From Ignavibacteriales bacterium (GTDB lineage Bacteria > Bacteroidota > Ignavibacteria > Ignavibacteriales > Ignavibacteriaceae): a stretch of DNA of 64,000 bases. The position numbers were made by a program, and so were the translations under genes. The notes beneath the pieces are model-generated. The model was given only the letters and a program-made list of their open reading frames with translations, did not search any database and had not been told where the DNA came from. The stretch covers positions 3,100,001-3,164,000 of the forward strand of contig CP065001.1 in the NCBI GenBank assembly GCA_016700155.1, written 5' to 3'. Position 1 is the first letter of the stretch; each line of letters starts with the position of its first letter. Shown here one piece after another: positions 51,880 to 61,447 of this stretch.

Positions 51880-54627
51880 TTATTTGATTATTGCAAAACG
51901 TTCTTTGTACTCGGAGTTTTTTGTTTTTACAACATAGATATAAATTCCCGCCGCTATTTCTCTTCCGCCTTCTGTACGAAGATCCCAAACCTCGGTACCA
52001 TTAATAGCGTTGTGATTTATAGTCTTAATAAGGTCTGCATCAACTGTAAAAATATAAATTGTACATTCCGGTGGAAGATTTACAAATTGAATTTGCCTCA
52101 GAGGTTCTTTTCTTAATTCACCGAATTCAGGCTCATAAAGTGATGAAACTATATATGGATTGGGCACAACCCGAATCCTGTTAAGTTCACTTGCAACTTT
52201 TTGATAATCAACTTTTGAACCCTCAATACCAAAGGAATATGAATCTCTGATATTGGGCTTTAAAGGTTTGATCACTTCAACAGAAAACATATTGCCGGCA
52301 GCAGGCGGTGCTGTTGATGGAAATGTAATTGTTCCTTCAATTCCATCATAAGTAAAAATGTCTGATGAAAACAATGTATCAAGCTGAATGTTCGTTTCAG
52401 TTACTGACAATAAAACGAATCCATTATTATTTACAAATCCGTTTCCCTCAACTGATACGATATAAATTTTTTCTTCAACTAATGTTTCATCTGCAACACT
52501 GAATGTCATTTCAACATTATTATCTGTACCGCCAACTTTTGATACACTCTTTATTATATCAGGTTGAATCATTTTTATTGATACGCCGTCAGTTGTTGTT
52601 TGTAACTGATGTAACTGGAACGGGCGTTTATTTATTACTAAATCCTGGTTATTCCTTAAAACGTTTATAGCAAAATTTATGGCGATAATATCTCCTTGTT
52701 CGGGAAGAAATGAGGGATCAGTTCCTACCGAATCAACTAAGCTTACTCTTAATCCTTCACCTGTTATTACAACGTCTCTTCCTCCCTGCGGATAAGGAAA
52801 CCCTGTTCTGATAACTGTGTTCAGGGTTATATTCTTCAAATCAAAAGTAGAAGAACTTGTAAATTCAATCGCATACTTATAAGGATTTGTAATAGTAGAA
52901 TCTGTAACTGTTATTGATACATCCGTTGCAAGATCACCTGATTCGATTCTCGGTACAAAAGTGAAGGTGGTTAAATACTGATTTCCGGCAAGTGATTCAT
53001 CGTCAACGACTGAAGCATTTAAAGTATAATTTGAATTCCCTGTATTAAGATTGACAGGATTAATTGATGTGACTGAAGTTCTGCCAATTGCTTCCGATCT
53101 TGGTGTAACTGAAACTGTATTCACTGCTTCAAGTGAATTGCCTATCGGACTTTCAAGGCTCTCAATTGCTGAATTACCTTTATCAAAAGATGTTACTGAG
53201 TACCAGTATTCAAATCCATTAGTGACAGTTGTGTCGACATAACTATATTGTAAACCGGTATTCCCTCCGATAGTATTGACCAGGTCGAACTCAGCGATTC
53301 TTTCCCAGCTTAGTCCTCTGTTTTTACTTCTGTAAAGTCTGTAACCCTCAAAATCATAACCGGAAAATTCATCGTAACTTAATTCAGCTAAATCATCCCA
53401 ATAAAGCGTTGCCCTAAAATCTCCATTTGAAGAATAAAGTTTTGGTCGAGCCGGTGGTTTGGGCAGATTGAAATTTGCATCAACAGCATTTTGAGCTACA
53501 GCTGCGGCATTGATCAGTTCATTGTATGTATCACCAGCAACAAAGGCTGTATAAAAAACTAATGTGTCACCCGGATTTATTGTGTAAGGACCGGATGATA
53601 TATGTGCAAGGATATCCATTCCGGAAGCCGGAATTGTTGACGGATCATCGAAATGAAGATTTGAAGTATTTGTTAAATGAAAATATTTACTTCCAATTGT
53701 TGAATTGTAAAGATCCGGATCGGATGACATGAAACCATATTGTATTGAATCAATATCAGAGATGTTGTCATCATCATATAACATATAATGGAAATCAGTT
53801 ATACCCAATTCAGTTCCGTTAACTTCCGGAGTCTTCAGCATCATCACTCCGAAGAATCCTGTTTTGCCGTCGGGCCATTCACCTGATACTCCGTCATCAT
53901 AAAAATAAATCAGGTTCTGAGGCGGAATAAAATTAACTTTATCATCGCCCCATTCAGGTAATCCTCCGCTGATGTCCCCAACATCAATATCGTTATGAAG
54001 TCCGAAGTAAAGACTGTCATAGCTGTTCTGGCTTGTATTGGTTAATTCATATTTAAAGAAGAGAATATTTTTTGCAAAGTTTGTTCCGAAGGCATAACCT
54101 GTTTGTGCAAGTTGAAGTCCAAGTATTGTCACAGTATTATTACTGTCATTAAAGACACAATAACTATCCTGATCAGATAAAATAATAGTGTTCCCGTTTA
54201 TATCTTTTACAGGCCAGCCTTTTTGCGGATGCCACGAGTTTGGATCATCACTGAAAGCTACTCTTGCAGTATCGCTATTATGGTAACCTGATGCAGCTTC
54301 CCATTCCTCATTTGTTGTGAATCTTCCCTGAACGACATTTCCCGGTACACCAACAAACTGATTTACCCTGTAGATGTAATTCTTCTGACTGTTAATAGGA
54401 AATTCACCTGATGGTCCCTGAGATATTGTTCTCGGATAAAGTTTGCCGCGATTCTCAAAAAACAACCCGATGTTACTCGCATTATGAATTCCTGCGGCGC
54501 GATCTTCAATGCGAAGTATTTTTTGTAATAAATCTTTTGCTTCAAAATCTTTATCGTATTGGGCAAATCCTTTTGAAGAAAAAAGTATTAAGCAGATCAG
54601 CATTTTTAATATTAAAACTCTTCTCAT
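51880..54627 (-). CDS. Large secreted protein with fibronectin-type region and T9SS-like C-terminus
   Basis: 915 residues with a signal peptide (MLICLILFSSKGFAQ) after a short basic N-terminus. I do not recognise a catalytic domain. Residues 1-390 hold a beta-rich region with WHPQKGWPVKD and a long NIDVGDISGG-type segment; a fibronectin III-like module lies near 395-500 (PPARPKLYSSNGDFRATLYW, GYRLYRSKNRG). The C-terminus (RVVPNPYIVSS ... GIYIYVVKTKNSEYKERFAIIK) has the VPNPY start and G-Y-YVVKT form of T9SS sorting domains. It lies 18 bp before porV and 23 bp after the receptor gene. Role in substrate capture is inference. Confidence 0.78.
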   Translation of the reverse strand: MRRVLILKMLICLILFSSKGFAQYDKDFEAKDLLQKILRIEDRAAGIHNASNIGLFFENRGKLYPRTISQGPSGEFPINSQKNYIYRVNQFVGVPGNVVQGRFTTNEEWEAASGYHNSDTARVAFSDDPNSWHPQKGWPVKDINGNTIILSDQDSYCVFNDSNNTVTILGLQLAQTGYAFGTNFAKNILFFKYELTNTSQNSYDSLYFGLHNDIDVGDISGGLPEWGDDKVNFIPPQNLIYFYDDGVSGEWPDGKTGFFGVMMLKTPEVNGTELGITDFHYMLYDDDNISDIDSIQYGFMSSDPDLYNSTIGSKYFHLTNTSNLHFDDPSTIPASGMDILAHISSGPYTINPGDTLVFYTAFVAGDTYNELINAAAVAQNAVDANFNLPKPPARPKLYSSNGDFRATLYWDDLAELSYDEFSGYDFEGYRLYRSKNRGLSWERIAEFDLVNTIGGNTGLQYSYVDTTVTNGFEYWYSVTSFDKGNSAIESLESPIGNSLEAVNTVSVTPRSEAIGRTSVTSINPVNLNTGNSNYTLNASVVDDESLAGNQYLTTFTFVPRIESGDLATDVSITVTDSTITNPYKYAIEFTSSSTFDLKNITLNTVIRTGFPYPQGGRDVVITGEGLRVSLVDSVGTDPSFLPEQGDIIAINFAINVLRNNQDLVINKRPFQLHQLQTTTDGVSIKMIQPDIIKSVSKVGGTDNNVEMTFSVADETLVEEKIYIVSVEGNGFVNNNGFVLLSVTETNIQLDTLFSSDIFTYDGIEGTITFPSTAPPAAGNMFSVEVIKPLKPNIRDSYSFGIEGSKVDYQKVASELNRIRVVPNPYIVSSLYEPEFGELRKEPLRQIQFVNLPPECTIYIFTVDADLIKTINHNAINGTEVWDLRTEGGREIAAGIYIYVVKTKNSEYKERFAIIK

Positions 54628-54650
54628 TTTTTCTGCCTTAGATAGAATGA

Positions 54651-57110
54651 TTAATTAAATCTCATTGTAAAACCTAAACGTACTGAACGTGGTGGTCCGA
54701 AGTTGGAGGGGTCTCTCATATATTCAGTTGAATAGCCACCAACAGTTGTATACTCAGGATCACCGGTATCACCGTACACATAAAGTATATTTCTATGATC
54801 TGTCAGGTTTAAAATTTCTGCAAATAACCGCAGTCGAAGATTCCCAGGAAATTCAAATTCTTTACCGATCATTAAATCGATATTATAAACACCAGGCTGT
54901 CTTAAAGAATTTTTTTCGACGAAACCTATATCTCTTCCTGAAGGTGTGTAAGGAGCGCCTGAACTTGCTTTGATGATCAAACTGAAATCCATGTTATCAA
55001 ATATTTTTTCACCGAATATTTCAGGACCCTCATTGTTCGGGATTGTATATGTACCGCTTGCATTAAATACATGCGGACGATCGAAGTCCAAAAAATAAAG
55101 TTGTGTTGATTCTTCTGTGCCCGGATATTGTTCTGCTTCAGATGAGGCACTTCCTTTTGCTACAGAATATGTATAAGTAAGTCCGCCGGAGAAATAATTA
55201 TTTGGTCGTACATCAAGTGCAGCTTCAAATCCTTTTATGTTTGCATAATCCTCATTTACATAAAGAGTATAGCCGGTGTATCTTCCATCAACGTAAGGGA
55301 AATAATAACGAGTGCCGATAAGACCGGTTATATCACGATAGTATGCTGTTACATTAAGTGCAACATTGTCGCTGAACTGGTGTGAAACACCAACTTCATA
55401 CGAGATAGTTCTTTGTGCATCAAGGTTTGGCTGTCCGAATAAAGGCTCACGAACATTCAGGTCATAAAGATTATTCTCAAACAAATATTCGAAATCAGGA
55501 TTCTGGAAAAAATGCCCATAAGAAAAATGAAGTTTAGTTCTGTCCGAAATAGGATGTGCTATTCCAAACCTCGGGGATATTTGTGACCTTGATTTAACTT
55601 TTATAATTGAATTAGGATCAAGCGGGTTTTCCCTGAAGCTTACATTTGAATTCAGATAGTCAAACCTTAACCCTACATTGATAATCAGGTATGCTAATTC
55701 AATTTTATCCTGAACGTAAACTGCGCTTTCAAACGGTTCAGTATCGTAATCATCTATGTATGGGAAATTTCTTTTCGGATCATAAATTTCATACAAACTC
55801 AGCCAGTGTTTTTTGTAAGATGCGCCGAACTTAACTTCATTCATTGACCCGATTTGCCAAACTGCATCAAATTTAAAATCTGCTGAAGCAGTTCTGCTGT
55901 TAATTAACTCTACCGGATCGGATAATTTATAAAACTCATATCCCGTTCCGATGTTTTCAAAATACTGTTCTTCAGTTGATGAAAGATATTCGGAAGTATC
56001 TTTATCAATGCCTGAATAAAATCCCTGGTTGAAGTATGATGCTTTAACATCATAAAAGAAATTATTTTCAACTGTGTGAGTAAGACTTAATGTGCTTTGC
56101 CAGCTATCAGTTCTGGTTCTCAGATATTGTTCCGGAATATATTTGTATGAATGACTATATCTCTGCCGTTTTCCGGAGTTACCCCTGTTTGACAGCGCGA
56201 TTTTAATATGAGGAATTACCGTAGTGGAAAGTTTTGTAAAAAACGATTTTGTGTTATTGTAACCGAATGGCAAATAACTTCCCCGTTTATCAACTTCGCC
56301 TGAAAAGAAAAAATTGTAATCGGGTGTAATTATTGGCCCGCTTATGCTTCCATTAATTCTGTTTTCATGTAATGATGAATAGCGGTCAACTCCAAACTCA
56401 CTTGTACGGGCTTCAAGTTTTGCTGAAAATTTATCTGTACCATCTCTTGTAACAATATTAACAACTCCGCTTAAAGCATTTCCATACTCAGCGTTGAATG
56501 TTCCGCTAAGTAAACTCATCTCCTGAATTGCGTCGTTATTAATATCAGTCGCAAGTCCGCCGAGTAAAGGATCAACAACGATTGTTCCATCGATCATATA
56601 CGCTACTTCATTTGACCTTCCGCCTCTGACGTGAAGATTGGAACCGCTTCCGGTTACGCCCGCCTGCAGCGAAAGTAATTCAGTAAAAGTTGATACAGGT
56701 AAAGCTTCAATTTCTTCCCTTGTTACTACCGAGATACTGCTTGTAACATCTTTTTGAACAAGTTGTGTTTTTGCTGTAACAACAATTTCACCTACTTCAA
56801 TTGTTCTTGGCTTTAATTCAACCGGTAGTTGTGTTGTTTGATCAACAATGATTGCAACTTCAGTAAATCTTAAAGTTTCATAGCCGATGTATGATACTAC
56901 AACATTATACTTCCCGGGCGGAACGTTCAGAATTACATAATTTCCATTTACATCGGTAGCAGCACCAAGCGATGTTCCTTCAATCAATATATTAGCCCCG
57001 ATCAATGGTTCGCCGGATTGTGCATCTTTAATTGTACCCGATAATTTACCTGTTGTACCGGGATAGAGTAAATAAGGAATTAGAAGGAACAGCAGTAAAT
57101 ATTTTTTCAT
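54651..57110 (-). CDS. TonB-dependent receptor with carboxypeptidase-like N-terminal domain
   Basis: 819 residues. Signal peptide MKKYLLLFLLIPYLLYPG, then a CarboxypepD-regulatory-like beta domain (SGTIKDAQSGEPLIGANILI, about 22-105), a plug (GEIVVTAKTQLVQKDVTSSI ... LHVRGGRSNEVAYMIDGTI) and a 22-strand barrel ending in VRLGFTMRFN. The TonB energised uptake of a large substrate is the family role. Its ATG overlaps the stop of the RpiR gene (ATGA), so receptor and regulator are translationally coupled. Barrel length and plug look complete. The ligand is unknown; the neighbours suggest peptide. Confidence 0.93.
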   Translation of the reverse strand: MKKYLLLFLLIPYLLYPGTTGKLSGTIKDAQSGEPLIGANILIEGTSLGAATDVNGNYVILNVPPGKYNVVVSYIGYETLRFTEVAIIVDQTTQLPVELKPRTIEVGEIVVTAKTQLVQKDVTSSISVVTREEIEALPVSTFTELLSLQAGVTGSGSNLHVRGGRSNEVAYMIDGTIVVDPLLGGLATDINNDAIQEMSLLSGTFNAEYGNALSGVVNIVTRDGTDKFSAKLEARTSEFGVDRYSSLHENRINGSISGPIITPDYNFFFSGEVDKRGSYLPFGYNNTKSFFTKLSTTVIPHIKIALSNRGNSGKRQRYSHSYKYIPEQYLRTRTDSWQSTLSLTHTVENNFFYDVKASYFNQGFYSGIDKDTSEYLSSTEEQYFENIGTGYEFYKLSDPVELINSRTASADFKFDAVWQIGSMNEVKFGASYKKHWLSLYEIYDPKRNFPYIDDYDTEPFESAVYVQDKIELAYLIINVGLRFDYLNSNVSFRENPLDPNSIIKVKSRSQISPRFGIAHPISDRTKLHFSYGHFFQNPDFEYLFENNLYDLNVREPLFGQPNLDAQRTISYEVGVSHQFSDNVALNVTAYYRDITGLIGTRYYFPYVDGRYTGYTLYVNEDYANIKGFEAALDVRPNNYFSGGLTYTYSVAKGSASSEAEQYPGTEESTQLYFLDFDRPHVFNASGTYTIPNNEGPEIFGEKIFDNMDFSLIIKASSGAPYTPSGRDIGFVEKNSLRQPGVYNIDLMIGKEFEFPGNLRLRLFAEILNLTDHRNILYVYGDTGDPEYTTVGGYSTEYMRDPSNFGPPRSVRLGFTMRFN

Positions 57111-57976
57111 CTTTCACTCCCGCTGATTATCTGATTCTGACTGATCATAATATCCTCAGATTCTTTCAGAATTTTTTTCGCTCTTTGTTTGTCCTTAATT
57201 GCACATGCTGTTGCAATAGCATTTATCAGCACTGATATAGCAGCGAATGAATTTGTGAACAACATGTTTTCACTTTTAACAATCAAGTTTGCCTTTGTAA
57301 AGAATGTTGCCGGTGATGCCGGCTGATTAGTCACAGCAATCACATCTATCTTTCTTTTCTTTGCAAACTCCGCCGCTTCAACTGTTTCTTTTGAATAAGG
57401 CGGAAATGAAAAAACTATCAGCAGGTCTTTCGGATTCATAAACAATATCTGTTCATTGAATAACGTATGTGAGTGCTGAAGAACCGATGAGCTTACACCA
57501 ACCTGCGTCAATTGATAAGCTAATATTTCCGCAAGCAAAAACGAGATACCTAATCCCGCAGTGAACACTCTTTCAGATTTCAGGATTGTATCAATAACAT
57601 TATCAAAAGTTTTCCGCTCAACTAAATTGAGTGTATCATTTATATTTTTGATATCAAGATTAGCAACTTCGGTGAGAAGATCTTCTTTAACTTTATGTTT
57701 TTCAAATAAAGGGAAAATTGATTTGTTATTAATTTCGTTCTGAAGCGAACCGGTTATTGCATCTCTCAGTTCGCTGAATCCTTCAAAGCCTGCACGTTGT
57801 GCAAACCTTACGACTGATGCCACACTTACACCGGTAGCTGCTGAAAGATCCTGAACATTCAGAAATGGTATCTTATCAAAATTGTTAATAAAGTATTCAG
57901 CAACCTTCCTTTGATTTTTAGGAAGTGAGTTGTATTTGCTGGTGATTTTTTCTTTTATTTCTTTGTATCTGTCCAT
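57107..57976 (-). CDS. RpiR/MurR-family transcriptional regulator (HTH + SIS domain)
   Basis: 289 residues. The N-terminal HTH_6 domain reads KNQRKVAEYFINNFDKIPFLNV and ATGVSVASVVRFAQRAGFEGFSEL; the C-terminal SIS domain has VFTAGLGISFLLAEILAYQLT and LLIVFSFPPYSKETVEAAEFAK. SIS domains of this family sense phosphosugars or related metabolites. ATG at 57974-57976 is chosen; a TTG at 57982 is also possible. A terminator hairpin ends only 8 nt upstream of the ATG. The gene is coupled to the TonB receptor gene that it probably controls. Confidence 0.87.
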   Translation of the reverse strand: MDRYKEIKEKITSKYNSLPKNQRKVAEYFINNFDKIPFLNVQDLSAATGVSVASVVRFAQRAGFEGFSELRDAITGSLQNEINNKSIFPLFEKHKVKEDLLTEVANLDIKNINDTLNLVERKTFDNVIDTILKSERVFTAGLGISFLLAEILAYQLTQVGVSSSVLQHSHTLFNEQILFMNPKDLLIVFSFPPYSKETVEAAEFAKKRKIDVIAVTNQPASPATFFTKANLIVKSENMLFTNSFAAISVLINAIATACAIKDKQRAKKILKESEDIMISQNQIISGSER

Positions 57977-57983
57977 AAGCAAA

Positions 57984-58009
57984 AAGGCTCACGTATTACT
58001 GTGAGCCTT
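57984..58009 (-). terminator. Hairpin/attenuator before the RpiR gene
   Basis: AAGGCTCAC and GTGAGCCTT form a 9-bp perfect stem with an 8-nt loop, followed on the minus strand by TTTTT. It lies 12 bp after the stop of the T9SS gene and 8 nt before the RpiR ATG, so it can terminate or reduce read-through into the regulator and receptor genes, or hide the regulator's ribosome site. Confidence 0.7.
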
Positions 58010-58021
58010 ATAAAATTTTTA

Positions 58022-59140
58022 TTATTTAATTACTGTCATTTTCTTTGTGATCATTTTTCCGTCTGTCTGCATTGAATAAATGTAAACTCCCGAACTAAGA
58101 TTTGCAGCGTCAAAATTATAATGGTGTGTTCCGGCTTCAAGAGTTTCGTTAACGAGTTCTGCAACCTGTTCACCGAGTGCGTTAAACACTTTCAGTACAA
58201 CATCTGATCTTTCAGGTAATCCAAATGTAATTTGTGTTGATGGGTTGAACGGATTAGGATAATTCTGCTCAAGGACAAAATCTCCCGGTACATTATTCAA
58301 ATCAGATTCAACAGAAGTTAGCTGATTATATTTTTGAAGTGCAAGCTGCATATTTGCCAGCATATCATTATGATTTCCACCGACTGCCACAGCAAAATAA
58401 ACAGTCTTTGTAGCTGCAGGTTGGATGTTTGAATGCTCGCCGCCTAAAATTCCTACACCGCCATCAGCATCTGTTGTAAGTGTGTCAGTCGAAAAAGTTC
58501 CTGCATTCATCATGTTATAATAAAGTGTGTCCAACAATTCATAACCATCAAACCATTCAAACACCTGACCTGATGTGGTTTGTTCTGATAAAAATTTTAT
58601 TCCGATGTAGTGGTTCTCAAATTGGGTTAGTATGTTATTAGTCAGATCATAAAATATTTTATCTTCTTCCCATGTAAAATCCACATATTGCACAACATCC
58701 AGCCCTGCCTGCATTGGCATTGCAGTAGTTTCGCGGTTTGTCAATATACATTTAACAAGGCAGTAACTTTCATTATTCCAGCCGTATACACTTTGTTCGA
58801 TTAAAAAGTCAGGAGGCGCACCTGAAAAAGAATTGTCATATACTCCTGTAACTTCAAAATCACTCAAAGTCGGATTAGGATTTAGTGCCGTTTCAGTTAC
58901 CCAACCAAGATCATTCCAATATTCAAGAACCTGTCCCTGGTTTCCTGCAACTATTAATGAAATTCTGTTTATATGTTGCAGAGTATCTACTCCCTCAGTT
59001 GTGAAGATCCTAATTGCACCATAATCATCAACCCGTACGTTTATAGTTCCGGTACCGAATGTAACCTGGGCAATAGTTCTTTGCTGAATTATACCAACAA
59101 AGAATACCATTAGTAAAAGAACCAGTAGAGAATTTTTCAT
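58022..59140 (-). CDS. Secreted protein with T9SS type A sorting domain
   Basis: 372 residues. Signal peptide of about 24 residues (ending QRTIAQ), a beta-rich domain of unknown fold (about 25-280) with FGTGTINVRVDDYGAIRIFT, and the T9SS C-terminal domain from about residue 293: DFVLEQNYPNPFNPSTQITF, LGEQVAELVNETLEAGTH, and the final SSGVYIYSMQTDGKMITKK. The cargo crosses the outer membrane by T9SS and is anchored at or released from the surface. It is the fourth gene of the peptide-utilisation block. Confidence 0.85.
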   Translation of the reverse strand: MKNSLLVLLLMVFFVGIIQQRTIAQVTFGTGTINVRVDDYGAIRIFTTEGVDTLQHINRISLIVAGNQGQVLEYWNDLGWVTETALNPNPTLSDFEVTGVYDNSFSGAPPDFLIEQSVYGWNNESYCLVKCILTNRETTAMPMQAGLDVVQYVDFTWEEDKIFYDLTNNILTQFENHYIGIKFLSEQTTSGQVFEWFDGYELLDTLYYNMMNAGTFSTDTLTTDADGGVGILGGEHSNIQPAATKTVYFAVAVGGNHNDMLANMQLALQKYNQLTSVESDLNNVPGDFVLEQNYPNPFNPSTQITFGLPERSDVVLKVFNALGEQVAELVNETLEAGTHHYNFDAANLSSGVYIYSMQTDGKMITKKMTVIK

Positions 59141-59181
59141 GACTAACCTCTCCTTTTGATTAATAGATTATTAATTAAAAC

Positions 59182-60594
59182 TCATTGCCATCCCATTAAA
59201 TTTGGCGGGATGAGCAGTAACAATCCAAGTAACATTAAAATAATCTGAAGCGGGATTACCCACTTAGCCCAGCGTTCCCAGGGAACACGCGCCATTGATA
59301 AAGCACCCATTGTAACGGCAGAAGTCGGAATAATAATATTTGTGTATTCACCAAATTGAAAAGCAAGAATTGCAGTTTGTCTTGACACACCAGCAAGATC
59401 AGCAAGCGGTGCCATTATAGGCATTGTCAGTGCTGCCTGTCCACTTCCTGAATGAACGAAGAAATTTATTATTGCCTGAACAATAAACATCTTTTGTGAT
59501 GCGAATATTGGAGATGAAGATTGGATATAAGGCGAAAGTTCATAGAGTATTGTATCGATGATCTGCCCGTCTCTCGAAATAACAAGAGTTGCACGCGCAA
59601 GTGCAACAATCAATGCTGTACCAACAAGATCTCTAGCACCCTCAATAAAGGCTTTAATCAAGTCATCGGTTTTAAGTGACCCGATTATTCCCACAATAAT
59701 TCCCATTACCAGAAACATAGCCGAAATTTCTTCGATGAACCAGCCGAGTTCTATAACGCCAACAACAAGCATCACCAATGACAACACAAAAGTTAACAGT
59801 ACAAGTTTATGTCTTAAGGTCAGTGAAGATGAATTATTATATAAAGATTCGAAGTGTTCACTCTTCCGTCTTTCTTCATCCTGAATAAATGTAGGACTGA
59901 TTTTGGGATTCTTTGATAATCGTTTTACATAATACAGAAGAAATAAAATAGCAGCGGCAGTTGAGATTGCCCATGAAATAACCCTGTAACCGATCCCGGA
60001 AAACATCGGAACATCGGCAATACCCTGCGCTATACCCACATTGAATGGATTAAGAAATGCACTTGCGAATCCAACGTGTGCGCCTACAAGTGGAATCGCG
60101 ACTCCAACAATTGAATCATAACCAAGCGCTAAACATATCGGAACGATTATCAATACAAATGGAATTATTTCTTCATTCATTCCAAATGTTGCACCGCCGA
60201 GTGAGAATAATAAAATCAACGTAGGTATAAAAAGTTTTCGAAGAAGATCGGATGATTGATGAGCTTTGGCAAGTTTATTAATCACAGCATTAATTGCATC
60301 AGTTTTGGCAAGTACATTAAACGCACCGCCGACAATTAAAATAAAACCGATTATATGTGCAGCTTCAATAAATCCTTTTAGCGGGGATGTAAATAGATCT
60401 ACAACTCCCTGGGGTTCATTCTCAATATATTTGAAAGAATTCTGGACAACTACTTCTCTAGAATTGACGGTTGTTCTTTCATATTTACCGCCGGGAATAA
60501 TCCAGGTCATTGCTGCAATCAATACCAGCAAAGAAAAAATCAGTAAGTAGGTATTCGGGACCCGAAACTTAAATTTCTTTTTTGTCTCACTCAT
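59182..60594 (-). CDS. YfcC/AbgT-like carrier (C4-dicarboxylate anaerobic carrier family)
   Basis: 470 residues with about 11-12 transmembrane segments, starting YLLIFSLLVLIAAMTWIIPGGKY. Family patches are GFILIVGGAFNVLAKTDAINA, GGATFGMNEEIIPFVLIIVP, GAHVGFASAFLNPFNVGIAQ and NFFVHSGSGQAALTMPIMAPL, typical of YfcC and related ArcD/arginine-ornithine-type carriers. It overlaps the cyanophycinase-family gene by 4 bp (ATGA), so both are coupled. If that enzyme releases dipeptides or amino acids, this carrier would bring them into the cytoplasm. Substrate is not proven. Confidence 0.83.
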   Translation of the reverse strand: MSETKKKFKFRVPNTYLLIFSLLVLIAAMTWIIPGGKYERTTVNSREVVVQNSFKYIENEPQGVVDLFTSPLKGFIEAAHIIGFILIVGGAFNVLAKTDAINAVINKLAKAHQSSDLLRKLFIPTLILLFSLGGATFGMNEEIIPFVLIIVPICLALGYDSIVGVAIPLVGAHVGFASAFLNPFNVGIAQGIADVPMFSGIGYRVISWAISTAAAILFLLYYVKRLSKNPKISPTFIQDEERRKSEHFESLYNNSSSLTLRHKLVLLTFVLSLVMLVVGVIELGWFIEEISAMFLVMGIIVGIIGSLKTDDLIKAFIEGARDLVGTALIVALARATLVISRDGQIIDTILYELSPYIQSSSPIFASQKMFIVQAIINFFVHSGSGQAALTMPIMAPLADLAGVSRQTAILAFQFGEYTNIIIPTSAVTMGALSMARVPWERWAKWVIPLQIILMLLGLLLLIPPNLMGWQ

Positions 60595-61442
60595 TTAATT
60601 ACTTGTTTGGTTTTCATATCAAATTTATCTCCGCTGATTAATACATGGAGTTTCATATCACTTATACCAAGATTGCCTTTTTTATCTTCACGGATGTCAT
60701 TTCCATCAGTCGGATCGTAAACTAAAACCTGGTTGCTTCCCAAAACTTCAAATGTGTCGTCGGGATAAACAATTATTGAAGTTGATTCGTCTATCGCTAT
60801 CCCGAATAGATCAGGATGTTCGATCAATGAAGCGATTGTCCGGTTGTGTCTTTTTCTTTTCAGAAAGTGCTGATCGATGATAACATTCTTCAAAAAACCA
60901 AAACCTGTTTTTGTTTCAACATTACCTTTATCTATAGTAACAAATGAAACGGTAGAATCTTTATTAACCAATTCATTACCGGTTATCATGACTTCACTCA
61001 TAACTGCAGCACCCGCACTGCTGCCGCCAACAACTCCGCCGTTATTATAAATATCAAAAACTTTCTGAAGTAATTTTGTTCCGAGCATGTCTCTGGTTAG
61101 ATCACTCTGATCACCGCCGAGAAAAAATACTGCATTAACTTCATTCATCTTTTTCAAGTTGATTTCATCGTCAGCTGTTGCTCTTGTAAATATTAAGTAA
61201 TCGGAAGACGCACCAAGTTCAGCAAACTCCTGTTTTTGTATTTCACTATTCTCAACAGGTTCTGAACCTGCGTTAGGGATAATCATTATTTTTGCGTTTG
61301 AACCGCCTGCAAGTTCAACAAACTTTTTAATAATTTCAGTTGTTTGAACCCCGCCAACTATTACAAGTTTTCCCCTGGATTGTGTAAATGCAATAAATGT
61401 GCTGAATAGAAAGACAAAAATTATAAGTATTATTTTTTTCAT
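60591..61442 (-). CDS. Cyanophycinase-family (S51) serine peptidase, exported
   Basis: 283 residues. It begins with a signal peptide MKKIILIIFVFLFSTFIAFTQ, unlike cytoplasmic cyanophycinase CphB, as in extracellular CphE-type enzymes. The nucleophile elbow is GGSSAGAAV (Ser142), with FFLGGDQSDLTR and IIDQHFLKRKRHNRTIASLIEHP as further S51 signatures. Cyanophycinases release beta-Asp-Arg from cyanophycin; other S51 members are aspartyl dipeptidases, so the substrate could be another beta-aspartyl polymer. Its ATG follows the M20 stop by 5 bp, and the end overlaps the carrier gene. Confidence 0.85.
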   Translation of the reverse strand: MKKIILIIFVFLFSTFIAFTQSRGKLVIVGGVQTTEIIKKFVELAGGSNAKIMIIPNAGSEPVENSEIQKQEFAELGASSDYLIFTRATADDEINLKKMNEVNAVFFLGGDQSDLTRDMLGTKLLQKVFDIYNNGGVVGGSSAGAAVMSEVMITGNELVNKDSTVSFVTIDKGNVETKTGFGFLKNVIIDQHFLKRKRHNRTIASLIEHPDLFGIAIDESTSIIVYPDDTFEVLGSNQVLVYDPTDGNDIREDKKGNLGISDMKLHVLISGDKFDMKTKQVIK

Positions 61443-61447
61443 TTTGA

